DNA of 22,591 nt from Burkholderiaceae bacterium (GCA_947470165.1 CANISN010000003.1:1-22591); one strand, 5' to 3'. Counted from the first letter of the stretch, positions 9,343 through 17,715 are shown. Translations and numbers: made by a program. Notes: generated by a model not told the origin, from the letters alone.

Positions 9343-11121
9343 TTAAAAAGTACGTTCTTTAGGAGGAAAGGACTCAACAGTCAAGGGCTTTAATATCACT
9401 GGCTTGTAGGACAACTTGTTACCCTCGCTATACCAAAGGGTGTGCTTCATCCAATTTTCATCATCCCGATGTTGATGATCATCGTGTGAGTGAGCGCCAC
9501 GACTCTCTTTACGAGCAGCCGCGGAGATCATGGTGGCATTTGCTGTTTCAACTAGATTAGCCACTTCTAAAGCTTCAATACGAGCTGTATTGAAAATCTG
9601 AGATTTATCTTTTACCCATAGATGCTTTGCACGCTCAGTCAACTTCGCCATTTGACGAACACCTTCGTCCATCAACTCTTGATTACGGAATACACCAGCA
9701 TATTTCTGCATCGTCTTACGAATATCGTTTGCAACGTCTTGTGCATACTCGCCAGAAGTAGAGTTATCCAAGGCAGCAATCCGCTCCAATGTTTTTTGAC
9801 CTGCATTTTCAGGCACAGGCTTGAACTCCTGATTTTTTAAGTCCATTGCAACAACATGGTTGCCTGCAGCACGACCAAAAACTAGCAAATCAAGTAAAGA
9901 ATTAGTACCTAAACGATTTGCACCATGCACAGATACGCAAGAGCATTCACCGATAGCGTAAAGACCATTCACAACTTCGTTGTGCTTACCATTGCCCGGC
10001 ACAACCACTTGACCATGAATATTCGTAGGAATTCCACCCATCTGATAGTGAATAGTTGGTACAACTGGAATAGGTTCTTTGGTGACATCTACGTTCGCAA
10101 AGTTAATGCCGATCTCGTATACGGAAGGTAAGCGCTTCATGATTGTCTCAGCACCAATGTGAGTCAAATCGAGCACTACATAGTCGCCATTAGGGCCACA
10201 GCCGCGCCCTTCTTTAATTTCTTGATCCATACAGCGGGATACAAAATCACGTGGAGCCAAATCTTTATAGGTTGGTGCGTAGCGCTCCATAAAACGTTCG
10301 CCATCTTTATTGCGCAAGATACCGCCTTCGCCACGGCAACCCTCTGTCAACAACACACCCGCACCAGCTACGCCAGTTGGATGGAATTGCCAGAACTCCA
10401 TGTCTTCCAAAGGAATGCCAGCACGAGCAGCAAGTCCCATACCGTCACCAGTGTTAATAAACGCGTTGGTAGATGCATCCCAAATACGACCTGCACCACC
10501 AGTAGCCATCATGACTACCTTGGTTTCAAGAATGTAAACCTCACCAGTCTCCATTTCGAGGGCGGTGACACCAACAACGTCACCAGCATCATTACGAATT
10601 AAATCTAGAGCAAGCCACTCTACAAAGAAATTGGTTTTTGCACGCACGTTACGTTGATACAAAGTGTGCAGCATTGCATGACCAGTTCGGTCAGCTGCAG
10701 CACAAGCTCTTTGAACAGGCTTCTCCCCATAGTTAGCAGTGTGGCCACCAAATGGACGCTGATAAATCGTGCCGTCAGGATTGCGGTCAAATGGCATGCC
10801 AAAATGCTCAAGCTCATAAACTACTTTTGGTGCTTCACGACACATAAACTCGATCACATCTTGATCGCCCAACCAATCGGAACCTTTGATGGTGTCGTAA
10901 AAATGATAGTGCCAATTATCCTCACTCATATTACCTAGAGAAGCACCAATACCACCTTGTGCAGCAACAGTATGCGAGCGAGTTGGGAAAACCTTAGTTA
11001 ATACCGCAACGTTCAGACCAGCTTCCGCTAATTGCAAAGAAGCGCGCATACCTGAACCACCTGCTCCAATAATTACCGCATCGAAACGGCGGCGTGGTAA
11101 TGCTTTTTTAATCGCGGTCAT
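9343..11121 (-). CDS. sdhA: Succinate dehydrogenase flavoprotein subunit
   Basis: Catalytic subunit oxidising succinate to fumarate. The 592-residue protein has the FAD-binding GAGGSGMRA at 19-27. The covalent-FAD His50 is in TRSHTVAAQGGIGA. Also present are the substrate-site blocks EFWQFHPTGVAG and LTEGCRGEGGIL, and the C-terminal HGANRLGTNSLLDLLVFGRAAG. It ends with the usual capping domain and a YKPVILKP-type tail. The start follows sdhD by 4 bp, with GGAAAG upstream. It is read with sdhC, sdhD and sdhB as one operon; covalent flavinylation is expected to depend on the SdhE encoded downstream. Confidence 0.98.
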   Translation of the reverse strand: MTAIKKALPRRRFDAVIIGAGGSGMRASLQLAEAGLNVAVLTKVFPTRSHTVAAQGGIGASLGNMSEDNWHYHFYDTIKGSDWLGDQDVIEFMCREAPKVVYELEHFGMPFDRNPDGTIYQRPFGGHTANYGEKPVQRACAAADRTGHAMLHTLYQRNVRAKTNFFVEWLALDLIRNDAGDVVGVTALEMETGEVYILETKVVMMATGGAGRIWDASTNAFINTGDGMGLAARAGIPLEDMEFWQFHPTGVAGAGVLLTEGCRGEGGILRNKDGERFMERYAPTYKDLAPRDFVSRCMDQEIKEGRGCGPNGDYVVLDLTHIGAETIMKRLPSVYEIGINFANVDVTKEPIPVVPTIHYQMGGIPTNIHGQVVVPGNGKHNEVVNGLYAIGECSCVSVHGANRLGTNSLLDLLVFGRAAGNHVVAMDLKNQEFKPVPENAGQKTLERIAALDNSTSGEYAQDVANDIRKTMQKYAGVFRNQELMDEGVRQMAKLTERAKHLWVKDKSQIFNTARIEALEVANLVETANATMISAAARKESRGAHSHDDHQHRDDENWMKHTLWYSEGNKLSYKPVILKPLTVESFPPKERTF

Positions 11122-11125
11122 TGAA

Positions 11126-11491
11126 TTACACTTTCCACAAAATTTCTACGGCGTAGGCCGCACAGGCTACGAGATACAAAACAGTTAACACCTGAAGTGT
11201 TAAACGAATGCTGACAGGCTTGATGTAATCCATCCAGATATCACGAATACCAATCCAAGCGTGATAGAACAAGCTGATGAAAAACAATAGTGTTAAGAGC
11301 TTCATGAATTGATTGCTAAACAATGTAGCCCAACCCTCATAAGTGGCACTACCAGCAATGCAATAGTCCAGCAGCAAAACGATGGTGAAAACCACCATGA
11401 CCACGGCAGTTGCCCGCTGAATAATCCACTCTTTAAGACCGTAATGCGCGCCAATAACTAAACGCTTTGGTCCGATTTGATAATTAGGCAT
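11126..11491 (-). CDS. sdhD: Succinate dehydrogenase membrane anchor subunit
   Basis: A 121-residue membrane subunit with three predicted helices (about 24-45, 62-82 and 96-117). It anchors SdhAB and forms the quinone and haem b site with SdhC. The block YHAWIGIRDIWMDYI includes His77, which matches the E. coli SdhD haem-ligand region. TAAGGAAA precedes the ATG. The gene lies between sdhC (24 bp) and sdhA (4 bp). Confidence 0.95.
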   Translation of the reverse strand: MPNYQIGPKRLVIGAHYGLKEWIIQRATAVVMVVFTIVLLLDYCIAGSATYEGWATLFSNQFMKLLTLLFFISLFYHAWIGIRDIWMDYIKPVSIRLTLQVLTVLYLVACAAYAVEILWKV

Positions 11492-11515
11492 TCGATTTCC
11501 TTAATGAAGTGGCGC

Positions 11516-11935
11516 TTAGTAGAGGCCGAATAATTTGAGACCAACGATGGCTGTCAAACCAAGACCTAAGCAAAAGACAATGATTGCTGAGCGGTTTGCA
11601 TCGGCCTTTTCAACGCCGATCTCTAGGTCTAGCAAAAGATAACGAATACCAGCACAAAAATGGTGCAAGAAGGCCCAAATCAATCCCAAGAGAATAATTT
11701 TTACTAGTACATGGCCAGTGATTGCCTGAAACCGCTGATAACTCAATTCGGAGGCAAGACTTTGATCAAGGAGATATAGCAAGAATGGCAGCATCAAAAA
11801 TAATGCTGCCCCGCTTATGCGGTGAAGAATGGAAACCTTACCAGCCCAAGGAAGGCGGTACTTAATGAGCTGAGCCAAACCAATATTCCGATAAATGGGT
11901 CTATCTTTTTTTACATCCTGCTGTGCATCAACCAT
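11516..11935 (-). CDS. sdhC: Succinate dehydrogenase cytochrome b556 subunit
   Basis: A 139-residue membrane subunit with three helices (about 42-60, 75-97 and 116-136). The signature SILHRISGAALF at 35-46 forms part of the quinone site. His92 in HHFCAGIRYLLLD aligns with the haem b ligand of E. coli SdhC. The ATG at 11935 is preferred; a TTG at 11947 would add four residues (MRLP), and neither has a strong Shine-Dalgarno. It is the first sdh gene after the GntR gene, with 142 bp between them, so this gap should hold the operon promoter. Confidence 0.93.
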   Translation of the reverse strand: MVDAQQDVKKDRPIYRNIGLAQLIKYRLPWAGKVSILHRISGAALFLMLPFLLYLLDQSLASELSYQRFQAITGHVLVKIILLGLIWAFLHHFCAGIRYLLLDLEIGVEKADANRSAIIVFCLGLGLTAIVGLKLFGLY

Positions 11936-11979
11936 GGGCAGTCTCAATCTTTTGTTGGAGGGTCAGTGTGGCTTTGTTG

Positions 11980-11989
11980 TGTTGCAACA
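11980..11989. promoter_or_regulatory. 10-bp palindrome in the sdhC upstream region
   Basis: TGTTGCAACA is a perfect palindrome about 45 bp upstream of the sdhC ATG. On the minus strand it lies immediately after TAGAAT (11996-11991), the best -10-like hexamer in this gap, for which I see no matching -35. This would place the palindrome around the transcription start, a usual repressor position. It does not resemble the TCTTATATAAGA palindrome upstream of mdh. It may be chance. Confidence 0.3.
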
Positions 11990-12077
11990 TATTCTATTGG
12001 AAACCTTGGTGTAGGTGGGGACTTTTTAGCGTTTAAAGTGGTTTAATAGTGGTTTTTACTGATTTTGAGTGTACTAC

Positions 12078-12815
12078 CTAGTTCAATTTATTGTCGTAAT
12101 GGTGGTCAGAAGTGTCATATCTTGCATGCCGAATTTCTACAGGTTTGTTTCCATAAGTAAAAGCAACCCGCTCTACGGAAAGCAATGCAGAGCCAACGGG
12201 AAGCTGTAAATATTGAGCTAGAGTCTGATTTACTAGAACAGCCTTAATTTTCTCCTCAGCACGGACCATATGGGTGGCATATTCGCCCTCATAAAAGGCA
12301 TACATTGGCCCTGCCCATGCATTTAAGGAGTCTAAAGTAAGCCCCTTAAAGCGCCCCTCTGGCAACCAGATTTCCTCAAAAACGATGGGCTTTCCCATTG
12401 AACTTTGAACACGGTCAATGCGAATAATGGGGTCGCCCACCTTCAATTTCAGTAATTGGGCGGTATGGGCATCGGCCTTAATATATTCACAGGCTAAAAA
12501 CCGGTTTTTGAGGTGGAGTTTTTCAGCTGAATCGGTCTCCAGACGCAAGAAACGGTATTGCCAGCCCTCCTCTTGATGGGTGGCAACAAAGGTACCCTTA
12601 CCTTGACGTCTTACCAAAAGATTTTGAGCGGCTAACTCATCAATCGCCTTACGAACAGTGCCTTGGCTGACAGCATAACGTGCCGCTAAGTCCATTTCAC
12701 TGGGGATGGCATCCCCAGGCAACCATTCAGAGGCCTGCAAACTAGCCAAAATCATGGCCTTAATTTGCTCATAGAGCGGGCTAAATGAGGCAACTGGTTC
12801 AGATATTAGTGTCAA
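12078..12815 (-). CDS. GntR-family (HutC-type, UTRA domain) transcriptional regulator
   Basis: A 245-residue DNA-binding regulator. The winged helix-turn-helix spans about residues 11-78 (YEQIKAMIL, IPSEMDLAARYAVSQGTVRKAIDELA, RRQGKGTFV), followed by a UTRA ligand-binding domain at about 90-237, which marks the HutC subfamily. The start is a TTG with GGAG five bases upstream; no ATG or GTG exists between the preceding in-frame stop and this codon, and a later start would cut into the DNA-binding domain. It lies between divergent mdh and co-directional sdhCDAB, so it probably controls these TCA genes. The ligand is unknown. A 12-bp palindrome in its own promoter region suggests autoregulation. 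Confidence 0.93.
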   Translation of the reverse strand: MTLISEPVASFSPLYEQIKAMILASLQASEWLPGDAIPSEMDLAARYAVSQGTVRKAIDELAAQNLLVRRQGKGTFVATHQEEGWQYRFLRLETDSAEKLHLKNRFLACEYIKADAHTAQLLKLKVGDPIIRIDRVQSSMGKPIVFEEIWLPEGRFKGLTLDSLNAWAGPMYAFYEGEYATHMVRAEEKIKAVLVNQTLAQYLQLPVGSALLSVERVAFTYGNKPVEIRHARYDTSDHHYDNKLN

Positions 12816-12863
12816 ATTAACTCCAGAACAGCTTGTATTGGATAAAATTCAGGCTCATCTCAT

Positions 12864-12891
12864 ATCTTATATAAGACATTGACAGTGTAAA
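12864..12891 (-). promoter_or_regulatory. Candidate promoter of the GntR gene
   Basis: On the minus strand TTTACA (12891-12886), a 16-base spacer and TAAGAT (12869-12864) form a plausible sigma-70 promoter about 50 bases upstream of the TTG start. The -10 overlaps the TCTTATATAAGA palindrome. Prediction by eye only. Confidence 0.4.
12865..12876. promoter_or_regulatory. 12-bp perfect palindrome, candidate GntR-family operator
   Basis: TCTTATATAAGA is perfectly self-complementary and lies in the 148-bp divergent region between the GntR gene and mdh. It ends 2 bp before the mdh -35 box and overlaps the candidate -10 of the regulator gene. HutC-type regulators bind short palindromes near their own genes, so this is the most likely binding site. 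The link to this regulator is inferred from position. Confidence 0.55.
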
Positions 12892-12908
12892 TGGAAAGTC
12901 CATACACT
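12879..12908 (+). promoter_or_regulatory. Candidate mdh promoter
   Basis: A perfect -35 hexamer TTGACA (12879-12884), an 18-base spacer and TACACT (12903-12908, four of six matches) give a sigma-70-like promoter about 55 bases before the mdh ATG. The spacer contains a small inverted repeat ATGGA-AAG-TCCAT (12891-12903). The expected leader contains a second palindrome, GTTAATTAAC (12933-12942). Confidence 0.55.
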
Positions 12909-12963
12909 TGAATGGATAATGAAAAAAGATTCGTTAATTAACCTCAACTGGAGTTATTAGTAA

Positions 12964-13953
12964 ATGGCAAAAGCCCCAATGCGTGTTGCAGTCACCGGTG
13001 CAGCCGGTCAAATCGGATATTCCCTTCTTTTCCGCATCGCTAATGGCGACCTGCTGGGTAAAGATCAGCCAGTCATACTCCAATTACTTGAAATTCCAGA
13101 TGAAAAGGCCCAAAAAGCACTAGCTGGTGTGATGATGGAACTAGATGATTGCGCGTTCCCACTGCTAGCTAGTATGACTGCACACTCTGACCCAATGACA
13201 GCCTTCAAAGATATTGATATTGCATTGTTGGTCGGAGCTCGTCCCCGTGGACCAGGTATGGAGCGCAAAGATTTGCTCTCAGCCAATGCCCAAATTTTCA
13301 CGGCACAAGGCAAGGCGCTCAATGCGGTTGCCAAGAAAACTGTCAAGGTATTGGTTGTTGGAAACCCAGCAAATACCAATGCTTACATCGCCATGAAATC
13401 TGCTCCAGATATTCCTGCGAAAAACTTTACGGCAATGTTGCGCCTTGATCACAATCGCGCACTCTCACAATTGGCTAGCAAGATGAACAAGCCCGTTGCA
13501 AATATTGAGAAATTGGTTGTTTGGGGCAATCACAGTCCAACGATGTATCCCGACTATCGCTTTGCAACTATTGATGGCAAGTCCGTAAAAGACAGTATCA
13601 ACGATGCCGTTTGGAATAAGGATACTTTCATTCCTACCGTTGGTAAGCGTGGTGCAGCCATTATTGAAGCGCGTGGGCTCTCATCTGCAGCCTCAGCAGC
13701 GAATGCAGCAATCGATCACATGCGTGACTGGGTTCTCGGAACGAATGGTAAATGGGTCACTATGGGTATACCATCTAAGGGTGAATACGGCATTCCAGCG
13801 GAAGTAATCTATGGCTACCCAGTGGTTTGTGAAAACGGTGAATACAAAATGATTGAAGGCTTAGAAATTGATGAATTTTCACGTGAGCGTATGAACCACA
13901 CCCTGAATGAATTGCTTGAAGAGCAAGCTGGCGTTAAGCATCTCCTCTCATAA
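12964..13953 (+). CDS. mdh: Malate dehydrogenase (NAD-dependent)
   Basis: Interconverts malate and oxaloacetate in the TCA cycle. The 329 residues fit the cytosolic-type MDH of betaproteobacteria. Visible motifs: nucleotide-binding [11 protein letters not shown] at 11-21; acidic Glu43 in LLEIP, which fits NAD preference; the substrate loop [15 protein letters not shown] at 91-105; VGNPANTNA at 132-140; and the catalytic pair Asp162 (LRLDHNRA) and His190 (WGNHSPTM). GGAG lies 10 bases upstream of the ATG. It is divergent from the GntR gene and is followed after 12 bp by a small secreted-protein gene. Confidence 0.98.
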   Translation: MAKAPMRVAVTGAAGQIGYSLLFRIANGDLLGKDQPVILQLLEIPDEKAQKALAGVMMELDDCAFPLLASMTAHSDPMTAFKDIDIALLVGARPRGPGMERKDLLSANAQIFTAQGKALNAVAKKTVKVLVVGNPANTNAYIAMKSAPDIPAKNFTAMLRLDHNRALSQLASKMNKPVANIEKLVVWGNHSPTMYPDYRFATIDGKSVKDSINDAVWNKDTFIPTVGKRGAAIIEARGLSSAASAANAAIDHMRDWVLGTNGKWVTMGIPSKGEYGIPAEVIYGYPVVCENGEYKMIEGLEIDEFSRERMNHTLNELLEEQAGVKHLLS

Positions 13954-13965
13954 GGATTGATATAT

Positions 13966-14340
13966 ATGAAGCAAGCTTTTCTCATCGTTAGTTTGACTGT
14001 ATGTGGCCTTTTAGGCTCAGCACCAGTCATTGCTACCGAAGAAGTATCTACTTGGACTTGCAGCGAAAACAAACAATTCAAAACTTCAGGTACAGCTGAT
14101 TTGATTCGCATTAATTGGGAATCAAAAACATTTGACTTAAAGCGTGAAAATTCTTTGCCAGGTAGTTTACGTTTCAAGAACACCGCCACTGGGCACGATC
14201 TTGTAGTGCTGGGAAACAAAGCAATGCTATTTAATATCAAATCGGGAACTCGTCTGGCTGATTTCTGCCAAACTGCAGATATGAAAACTGGCAAGCTTCC
14301 CCATTTATTTGCTAACTCAGAACCTTTTACACAGAACTGA
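13966..14340 (+). CDS. Secreted MliC-like protein (putative lysozyme inhibitor)
   Basis: A 124-residue protein with a signal peptide (hydrophobic 4-22, likely cleavage after VIA at 23). The mature part is about 100 residues with two Cys, at 32 (WTCSENKQF) and 101 (ADFCQTAD), positioned to form one disulphide across a small beta-rich domain. The pattern Cys, short strands, LPGSLRFKN, a Gly, GNKAMLF, then a late Cys recalls the MliC/PliC C-type lysozyme inhibitor fold, but this is my reading of the pattern and not a search result. There is no lipobox, so it would be periplasmic. The ATG at 13966 is chosen because AAGGA precedes it. It is probably co-transcribed with mdh. Confidence 0.55.
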   Translation: MKQAFLIVSLTVCGLLGSAPVIATEEVSTWTCSENKQFKTSGTADLIRINWESKTFDLKRENSLPGSLRFKNTATGHDLVVLGNKAMLFNIKSGTRLADFCQTADMKTGKLPHLFANSEPFTQN

Positions 14341-14369
14341 CCGAAGCATTTCTGTATTTGTAACAAGCT

Positions 14370-14397
14370 AAAAAGCCGAGAACTCCTCGGCTTTTTT
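14370..14397. terminator. Rho-independent terminator, probably bidirectional
   Basis: A GC-centred hairpin AAAAGCCGAG (14371-14380), loop AACTC, CTCGGCTTTT (14386-14395), is followed by further Ts. It ends the mdh unit on the plus strand. The A-run on the left side gives a T-tract on the minus strand, so it can also terminate the DUF2863 gene, whose stop is at 14427. This 86-bp convergent gap holds nothing else. Confidence 0.9.
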
Positions 14398-14426
14398 CTT
14401 TTATTTCTCAGTGAATTTCAAAGTGT

Positions 14427-15638
14427 CTAGTGGAATAAAGGTTGCTGCGTTGGCGCATCCTCTGGTAGCTCTGCGTGGACAGCATCTCCTGATCTATCAG
14501 GAAACAAGGGTGCGCCGCAATCATCGCAAAGCTCTGGATCAAATAGCATTGCATGACGGAAGACATCATCGACACCCGCATCACGAAGTGCATCCGCAAT
14601 TCGCTTCATCGGACTATCGTCATCCGATAGATCATTGAGGGCATCATTGGCAACGCTCTCGCGATCGTACAGTGGCCAAATCACCCCATAGACAACCTCC
14701 GAAGAACCCTTGAGGCTAAAGGAGATTCGATACTCATCAGCCTGATCTTCACCAAAGGCGCCAACAACACAAGCGATACCTGCAGGCAATATACCGAGTG
14801 TACTTTCCAGGAAATTCACAGCGGCCCTGATACTTAATGGACGTACATGCTTATCTGCCAAACGACAGTTCGTGAAATACGCCTCTGGTAATAAAAGCTC
14901 AAACTCGCAACCAGGCAAGAGTGAAGCAATCGGTTCCTGCATGGCGTTTTGCCATCCAATGAGACTGACGCCCCGCTCTTGCCTGGTTGGGGCTTCAGCC
15001 TGCCAACGAAATAAAGGCAAACCAGATGGAGCGGCAACGGCCGCGATAATAAAACGGGGATCGGCCAAGACTGCAATCGTTTCTGACATTTCACGAAGCT
15101 CTAGCTTCACCTCAGAAGCAGAGATTGATGCAGTTGCCAAAGTCTCTGTCAATAATCGTGTTTGACAATGGGAGTGCGGCATTTGATCAATGCTGTATAG
15201 CCAAGGAATAATCGCCAGGCGCGCATCTGTAGAGGCAATGGAGCCGTGTAATGCAGCGGCTACGCTTTCAATCACCTTGACGGGCAACGCTCCAGATGGA
15301 ATTTGATAGCGAGTATGGGCAACGATGGGTAGCGCCAAAAGAAGAACATCCCAATTCTGCCCCTCATGCTCCATCACCATAGACTCTGCCAAGGTCTCGG
15401 CACAGTCTGCAAGTACTTCGAAAGCCACTGTATTAATTCTGAAGGTTTGGTCTAAAGCCGCATCAATCACATTTTGATTTTGACTCTTGAGTAAGCGCAT
15501 TAAGCGAACATTTAAGCGCTCCTCCCAGAACTGATCTTCAATATGACTGCCTGAGGCTGCTAAAGAAATAGCATCGGCAACCAAGCGCTCCACGTCTGGT
15601 GCAGAGCGCTGCGAGGATTTAGTGCGATGTACAGCCAT
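14427..15638 (-). CDS. DUF2863 family protein of unknown function
   Basis: A 403-residue protein that I recognise as the DUF2863 type found in Burkholderiales; its function is not known. No signal peptide or membrane helix is evident, so it is probably cytoplasmic. The N-terminal part is helical (ERLVADAISLAASGSHIEDQFWEERL), the middle mixed. Near the end, ELCDDCGAPLFPDRSGDAVHAELPED contains a CxxC pair that could bind metal or be redox-active; no second pair is nearby. GGAGGG precedes the ATG. It starts 11 bp after yaaA, so the two probably form an operon converging on the shared terminator. Confidence 0.8.
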   Translation of the reverse strand: MAVHRTKSSQRSAPDVERLVADAISLAASGSHIEDQFWEERLNVRLMRLLKSQNQNVIDAALDQTFRINTVAFEVLADCAETLAESMVMEHEGQNWDVLLLALPIVAHTRYQIPSGALPVKVIESVAAALHGSIASTDARLAIIPWLYSIDQMPHSHCQTRLLTETLATASISASEVKLELREMSETIAVLADPRFIIAAVAAPSGLPLFRWQAEAPTRQERGVSLIGWQNAMQEPIASLLPGCEFELLLPEAYFTNCRLADKHVRPLSIRAAVNFLESTLGILPAGIACVVGAFGEDQADEYRISFSLKGSSEVVYGVIWPLYDRESVANDALNDLSDDDSPMKRIADALRDAGVDDVFRHAMLFDPELCDDCGAPLFPDRSGDAVHAELPEDAPTQQPLFH

Positions 15639-15649
15639 AATGCACCCTC

Positions 15650-16426
15650 CTACTTTCTTTCCGGACGTCTAAATAGCGGTTTTTCAGGCTGAGATTCTGA
15701 GGCAACGTATTTATAGCCGTCCAAATTAAAACCCTTCAAATCTGCAGGATCAATAATTTGATTTTCAACCACATAACGCGCCATTAATCCTCTAGCTCTC
15801 TTGGCATAGAAGGAAATAATTTTGTACTTGCCGTCTTTCGCATCCTGAAATACTGGAGCAATCACAGGACACTCGAAGCTCTTGGCCTGTAATACCTTGA
15901 AATACTCCTCCGAAGCTAGATTCAGTAGCACCGGCTTCTTTTGCTTCTCAAGGATCTTTTTTAGAGAATCAGTCACGCGCTCACCCCAAAATGCATACAA
16001 ATCCTTACCTCTCGCATTTCTAAAGGAAGTGCCCATCTCTAAACGATAAGCTTGCATTAAATCGAGGGGTCTGAGCGCGCCATATAAGCCCGAAAGTATT
16101 CTTATATGGTCTTGCGCAAACTCCACCGCCTTAGTGCTCAGGGTTTTAACGTCAAAGCCATCGTAGACATCCCCATCAAAGGCATAAATCGCTGGCTTGC
16201 TATTTTCTGCGGTAAATTTCTTAGACCAATCGCGATATCGCCCAACATTAAGTGCAGCCAGTTGATCGGATAAACCCATCAAATTGGCAACTTCTTGGGG
16301 CGAGAGCTTCTTGAGATCGGCAATCAGCTTAGCTGATTCCGAGACAAACTCCGGCAAAGTGGGCGACTTCACCTTGGCTGGGGTTTTGTAATCTAAGGAT
16401 TTAGCGGGCGAAAGAACAATCAGCAT
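15650..16426 (-). CDS. yaaA: Peroxide stress protein YaaA
   Basis: A 258-residue protein of the YaaA/DUF328 (UPF0246) family. In E. coli YaaA is induced by OxyR and lowers free iron and DNA damage during hydrogen peroxide stress. Characteristic blocks are [13 protein letters not shown] at the start, [13 protein letters not shown] near 80-92, [23 protein letters not shown] near 110-132, and [20 protein letters not shown] near 205-224. Length is typical. It is divergent from the aminotransferase gene across a 68-bp gap. I see no clear OxyR site. Confidence 0.95.
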   Translation of the reverse strand: MLIVLSPAKSLDYKTPAKVKSPTLPEFVSESAKLIADLKKLSPQEVANLMGLSDQLAALNVGRYRDWSKKFTAENSKPAIYAFDGDVYDGFDVKTLSTKAVEFAQDHIRILSGLYGALRPLDLMQAYRLEMGTSFRNARGKDLYAFWGERVTDSLKKILEKQKKPVLLNLASEEYFKVLQAKSFECPVIAPVFQDAKDGKYKIISFYAKRARGLMARYVVENQIIDPADLKGFNLDGYKYVASESQPEKPLFRRPERK

Positions 16427-16494
16427 GGCACAATTTGAAAATGAATACCTCCCATTCTAGCGACTACCTACCTTATTTGCCTTAAACCGCCTGC

Positions 16495-17697
16495 ATGGAC
16501 CAAAATCCCTTCCTGACGCCATCATTTCCAAGTCGCCTACCCGAGGTGGGGACAACGGTATTTACGGTCATGTCAGCCCTAGCGGCAGAGCATGAAGCCA
16601 TCAACTTGGGGCAAGGTTTCCCTGACTTCCCATGCGATAGAGGGTTGATAGCGGAGATCAGTGCAGCCATGCTCGCTGATCACAATCAATATCCACCGAT
16701 GGCAGGAGTTTTAGAGTTACGACATGGCATAGCGCAGAAGATTTCTGTTTTATATGGTCATGTCTATGATCCGGAGACGGAAATCACTATTACCGCAGGT
16801 GGCACTCAAGGAATTATGACTGCAATCTTGTCATGCGTGAGCCCCGGCGATGAGGTTGTCATTATTGAACCTGCTTACGATAGTTATCGCCCATCAATTG
16901 ACTTAGCTGGCGGTAAAACGATCGCCATTTCTTTACTCGCAAATCGCAATGATCATGGTCTGGTAGTTTCATACGAGATTCCTTGGGACAACCTAAGTAG
17001 AGCAATTAATCCAAAAACACGCCTCATTATTATCAACACGCCGCATAATCCCACGGGAATGGTTTGGCAAGCATCTGATCTTGAGCGCTTATCTCAATTA
17101 GTGAAAAATACTGATGCACTCATCGTGAGCGATGAGGTTTATGAGCATATGGTGTACGACGGGCATACACATCAAAGTATTGCTAGTCACCCGGCTCTTG
17201 CAGCGAGAAGCTTTTTAATTTCCAGCTTTGGTAAAACGTATCACGTGACTGGTTGGAAAGTTGGTTACGTGGCTGCGCCTGCGGCGATGATGAAGGAATT
17301 TCGTAAGGTGCATCAGTTCAATGTCTTTACCGTGAATACACCCATGCAGTATGGTTTAGCCAATTACCTCAAGAATGCAGATCACTATTTGAAGCTCCCC
17401 TCGTTTTATCAATCCAAGCGGGATTATTTCAAAAAGGGTTTGCAAAATACGGGCTTTAAATTATTACCATCCCCAGCAACCTATTTTCAATGTGTTAATT
17501 ACACTGACCTACAAATCCCACAATCAAAATTGAATGAAGCAGATTTTTGCTCATGGCTTACAACTAAGATTGGCGTAGCGGCTATTCCGGTCTCTGCTTT
17601 TTATGCCAAGCCAATTGAGTCTGGCGTCATTCGTTTTTGTTTCGCCAAAAAAGAGCAGACGCTTTCTGATGCATTAGCGCGTTTGCAAACGCTGTAA
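16495..17697 (+). CDS. PLP-dependent aminotransferase, methionine aminotransferase (YbdL) type
   Basis: A fold-type I class I/II aminotransferase of 400 residues. The opening SRLPEVGTTVFTVMSALAAEHEAINLGQGFPDF is typical of the YbdL methionine aminotransferase / kynurenine aminotransferase-like group. PLP contacts are visible: Asn185 in NTPHNPTG, Asp213 and Tyr216 in SDEVYEHMVYD, and Schiff-base Lys247 in SSFGKTYHVTGWKVGY. The substrate is probably methionine or related 2-oxo acids, by family. The ATG is the only good start: an in-frame TAA lies four codons upstream. No clear Shine-Dalgarno is seen. It heads a plus-strand gene series. Confidence 0.88.
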   Translation: MDQNPFLTPSFPSRLPEVGTTVFTVMSALAAEHEAINLGQGFPDFPCDRGLIAEISAAMLADHNQYPPMAGVLELRHGIAQKISVLYGHVYDPETEITITAGGTQGIMTAILSCVSPGDEVVIIEPAYDSYRPSIDLAGGKTIAISLLANRNDHGLVVSYEIPWDNLSRAINPKTRLIIINTPHNPTGMVWQASDLERLSQLVKNTDALIVSDEVYEHMVYDGHTHQSIASHPALAARSFLISSFGKTYHVTGWKVGYVAAPAAMMKEFRKVHQFNVFTVNTPMQYGLANYLKNADHYLKLPSFYQSKRDYFKKGLQNTGFKLLPSPATYFQCVNYTDLQIPQSKLNEADFCSWLTTKIGVAAIPVSAFYAKPIESGVIRFCFAKKEQTLSDALARLQTL

Positions 17698-17715
17698 AAA
17701 ATAAAGGAACTCATC

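Noticed and set aside
10159..10602. 147-codon open frame on the plus strand inside sdhA
   Set aside because: It is antisense to a strongly conserved gene. The predicted protein has no recognisable domain and the composition looks like a reverse-frame artefact.
13815..14366. 183-codon open frame on the minus strand across the end of mdh and the MliC-like gene
   Set aside because: It covers two well-supported plus-strand genes, lacks a recognisable domain and contains many Ser, Arg and Cys residues typical of shadow frames.
16427..16494. Divergent promoters between yaaA and the aminotransferase gene
   Set aside because: A TTGAAA hexamer exists but the best paired -10 matches only half of the consensus, so I do not list it.
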